From the NCBI RefSeq assembly GCF_037914945.1, contig NZ_CP149787.1:2666001-2730000 (forward strand): 64,000 nt of DNA, in the 5' to 3' direction. Under the pieces are notes generated by a model. The model was not told the origin of the DNA, did no database searches, and was given only the letters and a program-made list of their open reading frames with translations. Below are positions 10,418 through 19,187 of this stretch, piece by piece. The position numbers and the translations under genes were made by a program. Within the stretch, counting starts at the first letter, position 1, and each line of letters starts with the position of its first letter. Origin of the DNA: Haloterrigena sp. KLK7 (lineage in GTDB: Archaea; Halobacteriota; Halobacteria; Halobacteriales; Natrialbaceae).

Positions 10418-11068
10418 ATGGGGCATAGAGCGCTCGTCGCCTACCGGCGACCGGACCGACGGTACGACCTCCGATACAGCCACTGGGGCGGCGAGGACGT
10501 CTCCCTCGGCGACCGGATCAGCGCCGAGACCCCGCTGGGCGACGGCGACGTCGACGGCGACCTGCTCGCGGAAGCGATCGACCGCGACCGGCTTCTGATC
10601 GAGTACCTCGATCCCTGCCGCTACGAGGCGCTCTACGTCGTCGAACCCGGCGGGGACTACCACGTCTCGGCCTATCGCGTCTGCTGGCTCGAGTGGCCCG
10701 GCGGGCGCGACGGGGATCGCGGCGCGATCGTCGCCGTCGAGAACGACGCCGCGGACCGCCGCGTGCGAACGTGGTTTCGCGCGACGAAGACGACGCTCGC
10801 CGACGTCGTCGAGATGGGCGTCCTCTCGTGGCGGGCGGCCCGCACCTACCTCGAGGCCAGGGTCTGTGAGGACGAGGACGGCGCGGTCTACACGTACGGC
10901 GCGTCGGACACCGACAGCGTCGACTACGCGCCGTCGTCCACCGAGTGGCTCGACGGAGACGGGCGTCGAGATTCCGCGCCTCGAGACGAGCGGTGGGGAC
11001 CCGACGGTGGGCAAGAGCGAAACGAAGGGTGGAATCCGGACGAGGACGGCGAGGGGCGGGGCCGCTAG
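10418..11068 (+). CDS. Haloarchaeal DUF6735-type protein
   Basis: A 216-residue protein starting MGHRALVAYRRPDRRYDLRYSHWGGEDVSL, which I recognise as the N-terminal signature of a haloarchaea-specific uncharacterised family (DUF6735). The first 150 residues look folded, including LDPCRYEALYVVEPGGDYHVSAYRVCWLEW; the last 60 are charged and low complexity (DGRRDSAPRDERWGPDGGQERNEGWNPDEDG) and probably disordered. No catalytic motif is evident. Its stop codon shares the CTAG tetranucleotide with the stop of the convergent MutS-like gene. Confidence 0.75.
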   Translation: MGHRALVAYRRPDRRYDLRYSHWGGEDVSLGDRISAETPLGDGDVDGDLLAEAIDRDRLLIEYLDPCRYEALYVVEPGGDYHVSAYRVCWLEWPGGRDGDRGAIVAVENDAADRRVRTWFRATKTTLADVVEMGVLSWRAARTYLEARVCEDEDGAVYTYGASDTDSVDYAPSSTEWLDGDGRRDSAPRDERWGPDGGQERNEGWNPDEDGEGRGR

Positions 11069-12852
11069 TCGCTCCCCGTCTCCGTCCAGCGGGCGTCGGC
11101 CAGCGTTCGCTGGACGACGTCGTTGCCGACCGCCTCCGCGAGCGTCTCGAAGCCCGCGCGTTCGCCGCGCTCGTCGGCGTTCGCGACGAGTCTCGAGACG
11201 ATGAACTCCGGCGTCGACCGTCCGACCGTGTCGAAGCGGGGCTGGTAGTCGACCAGTAACTCGAGGTCGGGGTTCAGCCCCTCCGCGAAGATGCCGTCGA
11301 CCCGTGCCGCCGGCGGCAGCGGCTCCAGGTCGTCCGCGAGGTGGGTGACGAACACGCCTAACGCCGCTCGGTCGACGGACAGCGTCACCAGGCCGTGCAG
11401 CAGGTCCGCCGCGCTGCCCGGCTCGGTGATCGCCTCGAACTCGTCGACCAGCATCAGGGTGCGGCCGCCGGCGGACAGCGGCGGCACGATCGACCGCAGC
11501 GTCGACTCGAGGACGCCCGCGTTGAAACTCGCGTGGCGGCGGTGGAAGACCAGCGAGTCGACGGGGGTCACCTCGGCCCGCTCGGCGGGAACGGGCAGCC
11601 CCATCATCGCCAGCAGGACGACCTGACACAGCGTCTCGAGCAGCGTCGTCTTCCCGCCGCTGTTGGCGCCGGTGAGCACCGAGACCCGCTCCTCGCCGGG
11701 GACCGCGTTCACGCCCGCCGGAACGTCGGTCACGCCGTGGTCGCCGAGCGCGTAGGTGACCGGCTGGACCGACTCGTCGTCGACGGCGGCGAGCGTGAGG
11801 TTTCGGGCGTTCACGACGGAGACGGCCGCGTCCGGAGTGTCGATAAAGGTCGGCCGCGTACAGTCGTACTCCAGGGCGAACCGCGCCAGCGAGAGGTGGA
11901 GAGCGATGTCGTCGACGGCGGAGACGGCCCGCTCGACGGCGTCGCCCGTCTCCTCGAGGGTCGCCTCGAGTTCGCTCGCGACCGTTCGCTCGCGTTCGTC
12001 GATCGCTTCGGTGAGGTCGCTCCGGAGGGTTCGCAGCGTGGCGCCGACGAAGTCCGTCGCGTCGGTCGCGTCCGTCGGCATCGCGTCGCGCACCCGGTCG
12101 ACGGTCACCGCCGTCTCGGTCAGCAGGTGGTCCTCGAAGGCCTCGCGGAACCGGCCGACGTCGCGGACGCCGTCCGACCGCAGCTCCTCGATCAACTCGA
12201 GGGCGTTGGCGTCCATGTCCTCGACCGCGCCGAGCGCCTCCCGCAGGCGATCGAGCTCCTCGTCGGCGCCCTCGCGCACTCTCCCGCGGTCGTCGTCGAG
12301 CGCCGCGAGCGCCTCGGCGGCCTCCTCGAGTCGGTCCCGCTCGAGGTCGGCGATAGCGGCGAACGGTCCCGAGTCGACGCCGGCCTCGAGCAGGGCGAGC
12401 GCGGCCTCGACGGCGGCGCGCTCGCTCCCCGCGCGCTCGTCGTAGCGCTCGTAGGCCGCGAGAACGGCCTCGCGGTCGTCGGCCTCGAGTGCGGCCCAGG
12501 CGTCCCGGGCCGCGAGGACGTCGTCCAGTCGGTCCTCCATGGCCTCGCGGTCGGTCAGCGGTGTCAACACCCGAATCCGGTCGGCCGCGCGCTGCGTGAC
12601 GGCGTGTTCGACCGCCAGATCGAGCAGCTCCTTGTACGCCGATCGGGCGTCGCTCGTCGCCAGCACGTCCATCCCATCGTCGCCCGTCGCCCGGCGAAGG
12701 ATCCGCGTCGCCCGGCCGCGAGCGAGGCCGGCGTCCGCGAGCGCGCGCACGTCGCCGCTCTCGATCGCCTCGATCGCGCGCTCGTTGCCCAGTTCCTCGA
12801 CCAGCGTTTCCCTCGTCTTCGGCCCGACGCCCCAGTACTCCTCGAGTCGCAT
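11065..12852 (-). CDS. HhH-containing archaeal MutS-family ATPase
   Basis: DNA repair or recombination ATPase, 595 residues. The N-terminus (about 1-50, YWGVGPKTRETLVEELGNERAIEAIESGDVRALADAG) is a helix-hairpin-helix DNA-binding segment. Residues about 80-330 are long acidic helices resembling the MutS lever and clamp region. The C-terminal ATPase has Walker A VLTGANSGGKTTLLETL, the MutS-typical HASFNAGVLESTL segment, Walker B LMLVDEFEAI and the TEPGSAADLLHGLV signature near the dimer interface. The mismatch-recognition domain I of canonical MutS is absent, so this belongs to the archaeal MutS-related group rather than to mismatch-sensing MutS. The ATG at 12852 begins at the HhH; a start at 12885 adds MFKTVASNPTS. 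Confidence 0.85.
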   Translation of the reverse strand: MRLEEYWGVGPKTRETLVEELGNERAIEAIESGDVRALADAGLARGRATRILRRATGDDGMDVLATSDARSAYKELLDLAVEHAVTQRAADRIRVLTPLTDREAMEDRLDDVLAARDAWAALEADDREAVLAAYERYDERAGSERAAVEAALALLEAGVDSGPFAAIADLERDRLEEAAEALAALDDDRGRVREGADEELDRLREALGAVEDMDANALELIEELRSDGVRDVGRFREAFEDHLLTETAVTVDRVRDAMPTDATDATDFVGATLRTLRSDLTEAIDERERTVASELEATLEETGDAVERAVSAVDDIALHLSLARFALEYDCTRPTFIDTPDAAVSVVNARNLTLAAVDDESVQPVTYALGDHGVTDVPAGVNAVPGEERVSVLTGANSGGKTTLLETLCQVVLLAMMGLPVPAERAEVTPVDSLVFHRRHASFNAGVLESTLRSIVPPLSAGGRTLMLVDEFEAITEPGSAADLLHGLVTLSVDRAALGVFVTHLADDLEPLPPAARVDGIFAEGLNPDLELLVDYQPRFDTVGRSTPEFIVSRLVANADERGERAGFETLAEAVGNDVVQRTLADARWTETGSD

Positions 12853-12963
12853 ACTCGTCGGATTCGAGGCGACCGTCTTGAACACTGTGCTGTGTCTCGA
12901 GTCGTCTCGCCGGTCCGAACCGGCGGGCCCTCGACTCGATCGCGGACCGTTCGTCGCCCGTCT

Positions 12964-14355
12964 CTAGTAGAAGAGGCTAAAGAGCCCGAACTGGACGGGG
13001 AGCAAGAGCAGGATCGTCGCGACCGAACAGGCGATCGTCGCGACGATCAACTCCCGCGTCCGGACGTCGCCCTCGTTCAGGATAACGATGAGGACCGCCG
13101 ACTGGTAGGGGAAGAAGTACGAACTCAGCGCCATCGTTTCCGCGAGCAAGACGGGCGTGAACGGGAGTCCCGCCGCGTCGATATACGGGATCAGAATCGG
13201 CGTCAACACGCTCGCGACGGCCAGCCCCTCCATCAGGAAGGTCAGCGCGAACGTGATGAAGAAGACGGCGGCGAGGACGACTACGAGCGGCCCATCGGTC
13301 GGGACGAACTCGAGCAGCCGAGTCGCCGCGCTGTCGGTGAACCCGGTTCGGGTCAGCCCGTCGCCGATCGCGAACACCGCGGCGATGAAAAAGAGGATCG
13401 AGAAGTCGACGTCGCTCCCGACCGTCTCGAAGTCGGCGACGCCGAACTCCGGCAGGAACGCGAGGACGACGACGGCGACCGCGCCGACCACCGGATGGAA
13501 GCCGTGGACGAAGTCCGTCGCCCAGATCAGCGCACCGACGAGCAGGAACGCGAGCATCCGTCGCTGGGCCTCGGCGTCGGCCGCCCGCTCGTCTCCGGGC
13601 AGTTCGAAACTCGAGTCGGCCGCGGGCCGGAAGAGGGCGTAGACGATACCGATGACCAGTACCACGCGGAGAAACCCCATGACGGGGTACATGTGGAGCG
13701 ACCACTCGGACCACGAGACGGTGTGGCCGGCGATCGACTCCGCGAACCCGGAAATGATGATGTTCGGCAGGTCCGCGGTCAGGATCCCCGCGGAGCCGTA
13801 GAACGTGGCGAACAGCGGACCGAGATAGAGGCCGACCCGCGCCCGCCGGGAGTCGAACAGTGAGCCGAGTTCCCGGAGGACGGGCGCGAGCGCGAGGATG
13901 CGAACGAGCGCCGACGGCACGAGGAAGGCAAGCGCGTGGGCACCGATCGAGAGCGCGAGCAACAGGCGACGGTACGCTCGGAGCGAGTCGCCGTCGGCCG
14001 CGTCGCCGATGCTTCTGGTCGCGATCCACCGTCCGACGCCGTTCGCGAGGCCGCTCCGGCGCGTCGCCTCGCCCATCAGTAACCCGAAACCGATGAGCCA
14101 CGTCGCCGGCTTCTGGAACCCCGCGAGCGCGAGCTCCGTCGAGACGGTGACCGCGATCAGCCCGAGCGCGATCAGCCCCGTGTACGACGGCGGCACCGGC
14201 GTCAGGACCCAGAGGACGATACAGAAGAGCGTGATCGAGAGCATCGTCGCCGTCGACCCCGAGGCGAGCAGCCACGCCGCGACGGCGACGACGGCGGCGA
14301 GCGGGAACGCGACCGCCGGCGATCGCGCCACGTCGATCGCGTCCGATCCGTTCAT
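12964..14355 (-). CDS. SLC13/DASS-type anion permease
   Basis: Polytopic membrane carrier of 463 residues with roughly 11-12 hydrophobic segments, e.g. FPLAAVVAVAAWLLASG, LFCIVLWVLTPVPPSYTGLIALGLIAVTV and VLAAVFFITFALTFLMEGLAVASVLTPILIPYI. The layout and the MGEATRRSGLANGVGRWIATR and LPNIIISGF segments resemble divalent anion:Na+ symporters and ArsB/CitM-type permeases. The substrate (sulfate, dicarboxylate or other anion) cannot be inferred. It is a single gene reading towards the MutS-like gene, with an unusually long upstream gap of 467 bp to purF. Confidence 0.8.
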   Translation of the reverse strand: MNGSDAIDVARSPAVAFPLAAVVAVAAWLLASGSTATMLSITLFCIVLWVLTPVPPSYTGLIALGLIAVTVSTELALAGFQKPATWLIGFGLLMGEATRRSGLANGVGRWIATRSIGDAADGDSLRAYRRLLLALSIGAHALAFLVPSALVRILALAPVLRELGSLFDSRRARVGLYLGPLFATFYGSAGILTADLPNIIISGFAESIAGHTVSWSEWSLHMYPVMGFLRVVLVIGIVYALFRPAADSSFELPGDERAADAEAQRRMLAFLLVGALIWATDFVHGFHPVVGAVAVVVLAFLPEFGVADFETVGSDVDFSILFFIAAVFAIGDGLTRTGFTDSAATRLLEFVPTDGPLVVVLAAVFFITFALTFLMEGLAVASVLTPILIPYIDAAGLPFTPVLLAETMALSSYFFPYQSAVLIVILNEGDVRTRELIVATIACSVATILLLLPVQFGLFSLFY

Positions 14356-14730
14356 TGAACAGTGTTCTCAGATGAGAGAGTAAAATTGCCGTGGTTTACT
14401 GACATCTCTACGTGCGAGTAGCATTCCCGTAGCGGAGACCGGTAGCCGATACGTCCTCCGGGGTCGCCCCGCCGCCTCGAGAACGCGTTACAGGGACGGG
14501 ACGACTCGAGAACCCGCCTCACAGACGCGAGACCCACTCGAGCGTTCGAGAAACGCCGCCGTATCCGCCGACGACAGTGGAAGACCGTCACGTTCGTGGT
14601 GGCCGCCGCGGTCGCGGCCCGAGCGATCGTCGCGAACGGCCGAAACCGCCGTCGCTGACGGTCGGATCCCGGCCACCGCCCCGCGACACGATCGAGATGA
14701 GTCGTCGCCGTCGCATCGTTTCGCGAGAGG

Positions 14731-14748
14731 TATGCACGAATGTGCATA
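14731..14748. promoter_or_regulatory. Perfect 7-bp inverted repeat upstream of purF (candidate operator)
   Basis: TATGCAC and GTGCATA arms with a 4-base spacer GAAT. The repeat ends in a TATA-like run (atatattttt, 14746-14755) and sits about 45 bases before the TATA box used for purF. The symmetrical form and position suggest a dimeric regulator site. No second copy was noticed in the window. Confidence 0.4.
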
Positions 14749-14791
14749 TATTTTTGCCCGGTCGGGAGTCGATGAGGCACAAACACGGGGA

Positions 14792-14799
14792 TTTTTATC
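14792..14799 (+). promoter_or_regulatory. TATA box of purF
   Basis: The sequence tttttatc is centred 27-28 bases before the ATG at 14823, the exact spacing expected for a leaderless haloarchaeal mRNA. It supports the start at 14823 over the internal ATG at 14862. Confidence 0.65.
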
Positions 14800-14822
14800 G
14801 ACTCGGCCCCCTACGGACGACC

Positions 14823-16334
14823 ATGACTGATGGGCGGGGCGAGACTCCCCGGCGAACAGGGATGACCGAAAAGTGCGGCGTCGTCGGCGTCTCACTTGAC
14901 GGTCGAGACGCGGCGCGACCGTTGTACTACGCGCTCTACGCACTCCAGCATCGCGGCCAGGAGTCTGCCGGAATCGTCACGCACGACGGCTTCCAGCAGC
15001 ACAGCCACGTCGAAATGGGGCTCGTGGGGGACGTCTTCGACGAGGACGACCTCGACATGTTAAACGGCGCCGCGGGGATCGGTCACGTCCGGTATCCGAC
15101 GGCCGGGTCGGTCGACTCCTGTTGCGCCCAGCCGTTCTCCGTCTCCTTCAAGAGCGGTTCGCTGGGCCTCTCGCACAACGGAAACCTCGTCAACGCCGAC
15201 GAGATCCGCGACGAACTCGCCGGCGCGGGCCACGCCTTCACCAGCGACGGCGACACCGAGGTCATCGCTCACGATCTCGCGCGCAATCTCCTCGAGGAGG
15301 ACCTCGTGCGCGCGGTCAAGCACACGATGCAGCGTATCCACGGCTCGTACTCGCTGACGATCAGCCACGACGACACCATTCTCGGCGTTCGCGACCCGCA
15401 GGGGAACCGGCCGCTCTGTATCGGGAAACTCGAGGACGGCTACATCCTCGCCTCGGAGTCGGCGGCGATCGACACGCTCGACGGCGAACTCGTCCGCGAC
15501 GTGCGGCCGGGCGAACTCGTCGTCCTGCAGGACGACGGCCAGGGATTCGACAGTTACCAGCTCGTCGAGAAGGAGAACACGGCCCACTGCTTCTTCGAAC
15601 ACGTCTACTTCGCCCGGCCCGACAGCGTCATCGACGAGACGCTGGTCTACGAGGCCCGCCGGAACCTCGGGCGCAAGCTCTGGGCGGAGAGCGGCGTCGA
15701 GACCGACGTCGTGATGCCCGTTCCCGACTCCGGACGCGCCTTCGCCTCGGGCTACGCCGACGCCGCGAGCGAGACGACCGCCGACGGCGAGCCCCGCGAT
15801 TCCGCGGACGAGGGCGTCGAGTTCGCCGAGGGGCTGATGAAGAACCGCTACGTCGGTCGGACGTTCATCATGCCCACTCAGGACGAGCGCGAACGAGCGG
15901 TCCGACTCAAGCTCAACCCCATCAAATCGACGATCGAGGGCAAGACCGTCACGGTCATCGACGACTCGATCGTCCGCGGGACGACCTCGACGCAACTGGT
16001 CCAACTGCTCAAGGACTGCGGCGCCGAGGAGGTCCACGTCCGGATCGGCGCCCCGGCGATCGTCGCCCCCTGTTACATGGGGATCGACATGGCCACCCGT
16101 GAGGAACTCATCGCGTCAGACAAGTCGACCGACGAGATCCGCGACGAGATCCAGGCCGACAGCCTCGCCTATCTCTCGACCGACGCCGTCGCCGACGTCC
16201 TCGGGAAAGAGCGACTCGACCTCTGTCTGGGCTGTGTCACCGGCGAGTACCCCTACGACATCGAGGGCGAGGAGACCGACCGCGACGTCTCCCGGCCGGA
16301 TATCGGCGGCCAGCGGCTTCCAGCAGACGACTAG
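14823..16334 (+). CDS. purF: Amidophosphoribosyltransferase
   Basis: First committed step of purine biosynthesis: transfers the glutamine amide to PRPP to form 5-phosphoribosylamine; cytosolic, 503 residues. The N-terminal Ntn glutaminase domain begins CGVVGVSLDGRDAARPLYYALYALQHRGQESAGI, whose Cys becomes the catalytic N-terminal residue after removal of a short propeptide (MTDGRGETPRRTGMTEK). GIGHVRYPTAG and LSHNGNLVN are glutaminase motifs. The phosphoribosyltransferase domain carries the PRPP loop VTVIDDSIVRGTTSTQLV. Cysteines near the C-terminus (CLGCVTGEYPY) resemble those that ligate an Fe-S cluster in some PurF enzymes. TATA spacing selects the upstream ATG. Confidence 0.97.
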   Translation: MTDGRGETPRRTGMTEKCGVVGVSLDGRDAARPLYYALYALQHRGQESAGIVTHDGFQQHSHVEMGLVGDVFDEDDLDMLNGAAGIGHVRYPTAGSVDSCCAQPFSVSFKSGSLGLSHNGNLVNADEIRDELAGAGHAFTSDGDTEVIAHDLARNLLEEDLVRAVKHTMQRIHGSYSLTISHDDTILGVRDPQGNRPLCIGKLEDGYILASESAAIDTLDGELVRDVRPGELVVLQDDGQGFDSYQLVEKENTAHCFFEHVYFARPDSVIDETLVYEARRNLGRKLWAESGVETDVVMPVPDSGRAFASGYADAASETTADGEPRDSADEGVEFAEGLMKNRYVGRTFIMPTQDERERAVRLKLNPIKSTIEGKTVTVIDDSIVRGTTSTQLVQLLKDCGAEEVHVRIGAPAIVAPCYMGIDMATREELIASDKSTDEIRDEIQADSLAYLSTDAVADVLGKERLDLCLGCVTGEYPYDIEGEETDRDVSRPDIGGQRLPADD

Positions 16335-16353
16335 AACCAACCTTTTGCGCTGC

Positions 16354-16376
16354 GTGCGGTCGCTTCGCGACCGCAC
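16354..16376. repeat. 10-bp perfect stem with TTC loop after purF
   Basis: GTGCGGTCGC, loop TTC, GCGACCGCAC. It lies 19 bases past the purF stop in a gene-free stretch (16335-16517), followed by a second perfect hairpin GGTCCC-TCT-GGGACC at 16417-16431. There is no strong T-run directly after the stem, so a classical terminator is not proven. The same TTC-loop design recurs at 20500-20516 and 52066-52088. Confidence 0.6.
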
Positions 16377-16517
16377 TCGGCAAAACGTTGATGAAAAGCA
16401 CTCCTCCCTCCGTTCCGGTCCCTCTGGGACCTTCACATCGGTCGTCGGCCCGCTCGCTCGTTTCACTCGCTCGCGGATCTACCGGTGTCCTCGACCGATT
16501 CCTCGCCTATCGCTCTC

Positions 16518-17081
16518 TCAGTAGACCACGTGCAACAGCACGTAGACGACGATCCCCAGCGAGAAGGAGATCAGCCACAGGCTCGCAGCGACCCGGCCGA
16601 CTCGAGCGTGGTTCGTCCGGTAGAGTTCGTCGATCGGATACGCGCCGGCGAGCAGCAGCGCGTAGTAGACCAGCGGCACGCAGACGATCGCGAGGAAGAT
16701 GTGGATCGCGAGGACCGGATAGTAGACGAACTGTTTGATCGTTTCGGGACCGGGGAACGGCTGCGGGCCGCCGGTGGCGACCAGTCGGTAGAGGTAGAAC
16801 GTCAGGAAGGCCGCGAACAGGAGGAACGAGGTGACCATAGCGACGCGGTGACGGCCGACGTTCCCGCGGCGGATCGCCCGCCAGCCGACCGTGATGGTCC
16901 CGATCGCCGTCACACTGATGAGCGCATTGAGTAGGGGGATCGACTCGAGGATCCACTCCGGCGCGGTCGGTACCGTCGACTGCGGGATGCGGCCGCCCGC
17001 GGCCGCGAAGACGATCGCGAGCGAGACGACGCTCAGGACGGCCGTCAGGATATTGACGCGCTCTCGAGGGACGTATTCCAT
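16518..17081 (-). CDS. DUF420 family membrane protein
   Basis: A 187-residue integral membrane protein with about five transmembrane segments (VNILTAVLSVVSLAIVFAAAGG, LLNALISVTAIGTITVGW, VAMVTSFLLFAAFLTFYLYRLV, VLAIHIFLAIVCVPLVYYALLLAG, LWLISFSLGIVVYVLLHVVY). Conserved His residues sit in GRHRVAM, YYPVLAIHIF and YVLLHVVY, and NHARVGR is also typical. DUF420/YozB relatives are often found near haem-copper oxidase genes, but no such gene is nearby. Function unknown. Confidence 0.85.
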   Translation of the reverse strand: MEYVPRERVNILTAVLSVVSLAIVFAAAGGRIPQSTVPTAPEWILESIPLLNALISVTAIGTITVGWRAIRRGNVGRHRVAMVTSFLLFAAFLTFYLYRLVATGGPQPFPGPETIKQFVYYPVLAIHIFLAIVCVPLVYYALLLAGAYPIDELYRTNHARVGRVAASLWLISFSLGIVVYVLLHVVY

Positions 17082-17314
17082 ATCTCGAGATTCGACTGTG
17101 CGGGGAAAGTGGTTACTGACTCTCGTTGGGGGCAGTGAATCTTGCGTCTGCGACGTCGTAGCACCTCACGAAGAGTCGCTCGTACACCTGTAGAACCGTC
17201 GGATAACGCTCTCGCTGTTTGGTGTAACGTTCCTCAGAAGTTATGCGTGGGTGATGTCCGCGAAGGGAAATCACCTGCATCGTTGCGCTCGGCGATTACA
17301 TCGCCTCGCGTTTC

Positions 17315-17331
17315 GCGGCGCGGAGCGCCGC
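17315..17331. repeat. Inverted repeat downstream of tRNA-Leu
   Basis: GCGGCGC, spacer GGA, GCGCCGC. On the minus strand this lies just beyond the tRNA 3' end and may help 3' processing or termination. A further small hairpin GGCGAT-TAC-ATCGCC lies at 17291-17305. Confidence 0.4.
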
Positions 17332-17339
17332 GCATGCGA

Positions 17340-17424
<85 letters not shown>

Positions 17425-17570
17425 TCGCGGTGTCTTTGTCTTACTGCACTCAACCGTATCCATCGGTATTACAAAAGCCCTTTCTTTTTCTCCCGGCCTG
17501 CGCCGAGGTCACACGGGACTGAGTGCGTTCGAGGCGGTGATTTGAAATGCTCGAGTTGCCAAAAGGTACC

Positions 17571-18095
17571 ATGGCTAAGTATTCGACCGGTTCGTCCTCC
17601 GGCGGCGGCGGGACGACCTGCGAACTCTGCGGTGCCGAGAGCGACTCGCTCCGACTGGCGACCGTCGCGGGCGCCGAACTCGAGGTCTGTCCGGACTGTG
17701 CGCCCCACGACGACACCCAGCAGCGCTCGGGGTCCAGTCGCGGCTCCCGAGACCAGGGGCAGAGCGACTCGAGCGACGAGCCGAATCGCAAGCAGAAGGC
17801 CGCCCAGAACGTCGCCAAGGCCAACCCGGTCTGGGACGGCGACTCCGAACACTGGGAGCGGGAGGGGACGAACTACGACGACGATCCGCTGCCGTATCTC
17901 GTCTCCGGCTACGGCGAGAAACTGGAGGCGGCGCGCCAGGACGCCGGCCTGCAGCGCGAGGAACTCGCCGAGGAACTCGGCGCGCGCGAGAAGGACCTCC
18001 TCGCAGTCGAACAGGGACGGGCGGCCCAGGACGGCGTCGGCGGCGGCCTGATCGAGGCCCTCGAGGAGCGACTGGACGTGACGCTGTCCGAGTGA
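17571..18095 (+). CDS. Archaeal multiprotein bridging factor aMBF1
   Basis: Transcription-associated factor of 174 residues. An N-terminal zinc ribbon has CELC at about 17-20 and CPDC near 40-43 (TTCELCGAESDSLRLATVAGAELEVCPDCAPHDD). A disordered acidic linker follows (about 45-105), then a C-terminal cro-type HTH (about 110-174): YGEKLEAARQDAGLQREELAEELGAREKDLLAVEQGR. This domain order is diagnostic of aMBF1, thought to bridge the ribosome or TBP and regulators in archaea. The ATG at 17571 (MAKYSTGSS) is preferred over 17547, since MAKYS-type starts are usual in the family. Confidence 0.9.
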   Translation: MAKYSTGSSSGGGGTTCELCGAESDSLRLATVAGAELEVCPDCAPHDDTQQRSGSSRGSRDQGQSDSSDEPNRKQKAAQNVAKANPVWDGDSEHWEREGTNYDDDPLPYLVSGYGEKLEAARQDAGLQREELAEELGAREKDLLAVEQGRAAQDGVGGGLIEALEERLDVTLSE

Positions 18096-18152
18096 GGCAG
18101 TCGCCGTTCGGAACGCGTACTCGCGATCCGGCAGACTATCTCGGCAAGCAGA

Positions 18153-18160
18153 CTTTTCAT
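18153..18160 (+). promoter_or_regulatory. TATA-like box before the AlaX gene
   Basis: The sequence cttttcat is centred 26-27 bases before the ATG at 18183. This favours the ATG over the GTG nine bases upstream. Confidence 0.4.
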
Positions 18161-18182
18161 AGCTGACGAGAGAGTGGACTCA

Positions 18183-19040
18183 ATGACCGGACAACGGGCA
18201 GCCGGGGAGCCCTACACCACGCGGTTCGAAACCGAGGTGACGTCCATCGACGGTCGCACGGTCTGGCTCGAGACGAGCTACTTCTACGGCGCGAGCGACG
18301 GCCAGCCGGCCGACCGCGGCACCATCGGCGACGCAGCCGTCACCGACGTGCGACTGGTCGACGGCGAGCAGGTCCACGTGCTCGCCGAGGAGCCGTCGTT
18401 CAGGGTTGGCCAGCGGGTGCTCTGTTCGATCGACTGGTCGTTTCGCATGTACTGCATGCGCGCGCACACGGCCGGTCACGTCTGCTACGGCGCTGCCAGG
18501 CGTTGTCTCGAGTCCCCGGGGTACGCCGGCCTCGCGATCGGCGAGGAGACGGTCGGGGTCGACCTCGAGACGGCGCCGCTCGACGACGAGAAACTGATCG
18601 AACTCGACGAGTTGATCAATCGGACCGTCTGGGAGTCCAGGCCGGTCTCCTGGGAGAGCGTTCCCGTCGCGACGGCGCGCGAGCGCGGCGACGTCGTCTT
18701 CGACGAGGAGCGCTCCCGAACGGCCGTCGAAAAGGGCCGCGTCCGCGTCGTGACGATCGGCGACGAGAACGACACCGGCCACGGGATGACGAGCGGGAGC
18801 GCGGGAGAGCCCTGGGACGTCGCGGCCTGCGGCGGGACCCACGTCCGGAACACCCGCGAGGTCGGCCCCGTCACGGTGCTCGGCTGCTCGAGCCCCGCCG
18901 AGGGAATCCGCCGAATCGAGTTCGCCGTCGGCCCGCGGGCGATCGACCGACGGACCGCCGAGAAGCGGGCCGCCTTCGCCGCGACGTCGGCGCTGGACGT
19001 CGATCTCGAGGACGTCGGCGACGAACTCGAACGCGCCTGA
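18183..19040 (+). CDS. AlaX-type alanyl-tRNA editing protein
   Basis: Trans-editing hydrolase that clears mischarged Ser or Gly from tRNA-Ala; 285 residues, equal to the AlaRS editing domain plus an N-terminal barrel. The zinc site is visible: MRAHTAGHV (HxxxH type) and CGGTHVRNTREVG (CxxxH). The N-terminal segment YFYGASDGQPADRGTI corresponds to the AlaRS FYPxGGGQxxDxG motif, here FYGASDGQPADRG. Its Gly residues are partly changed. The C-terminus ends soon after FAVGPRAIDRR, without the dimerisation coiled coil of full AlaRS. Confidence 0.88.
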   Translation: MTGQRAAGEPYTTRFETEVTSIDGRTVWLETSYFYGASDGQPADRGTIGDAAVTDVRLVDGEQVHVLAEEPSFRVGQRVLCSIDWSFRMYCMRAHTAGHVCYGAARRCLESPGYAGLAIGEETVGVDLETAPLDDEKLIELDELINRTVWESRPVSWESVPVATARERGDVVFDEERSRTAVEKGRVRVVTIGDENDTGHGMTSGSAGEPWDVAACGGTHVRNTREVGPVTVLGCSSPAEGIRRIEFAVGPRAIDRRTAEKRAAFAATSALDVDLEDVGDELERA

Positions 19041-19155
19041 GACCCGGCGACGCTTGCAGGCAGGGACGGGCGATCGTTGCAAGCACGGGCTTCTTTCCGC
19101 CGGATTTCGAATCGGTATGCAGTTACAACTCGCGGCTTGCTCACGGAAGGTAGAA

Positions 19156-19163
19156 ACTATTAC
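19156..19163 (+). promoter_or_regulatory. TATA-like box before gluconate dehydratase
   Basis: The sequence actattac is centred about 28 bases before the ATG at 19188, within an AT-rich stretch. It fits a leaderless transcript. Confidence 0.4.
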
Positions 19164-19187
19164 TATCTTCGAAGTGAATTTACAACC

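Larger units (their letters stand above)
14356..14822. other. Intergenic region between divergent permease and purF genes
   Basis: No supported gene. The AT-rich end near 14380 and the stretch 14731-14800 look regulatory: they contain an inverted repeat and two TATA-like runs (see separate entries). A frame from 14446 to 14657 would encode a peptide with one hydrophobic helix (WKTVTFVVAAAVAARAIVA) but has no ATG, GTG or TTG start, so I do not call it. Confidence 0.6.

Noticed and set aside
11395-13863. 822-codon plus-strand frame across the MutS-like and permease genes
   Set aside because: Composition is Arg/Glu/Gln low complexity without domains; both minus-strand genes carry clear family motifs.
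14446-14657. Frame encoding a single hydrophobic helix (WKTVTFVVAAAVAARAIVA) upstream of purF
   Set aside because: No ATG, GTG or TTG start is present between the preceding stop and the helix.
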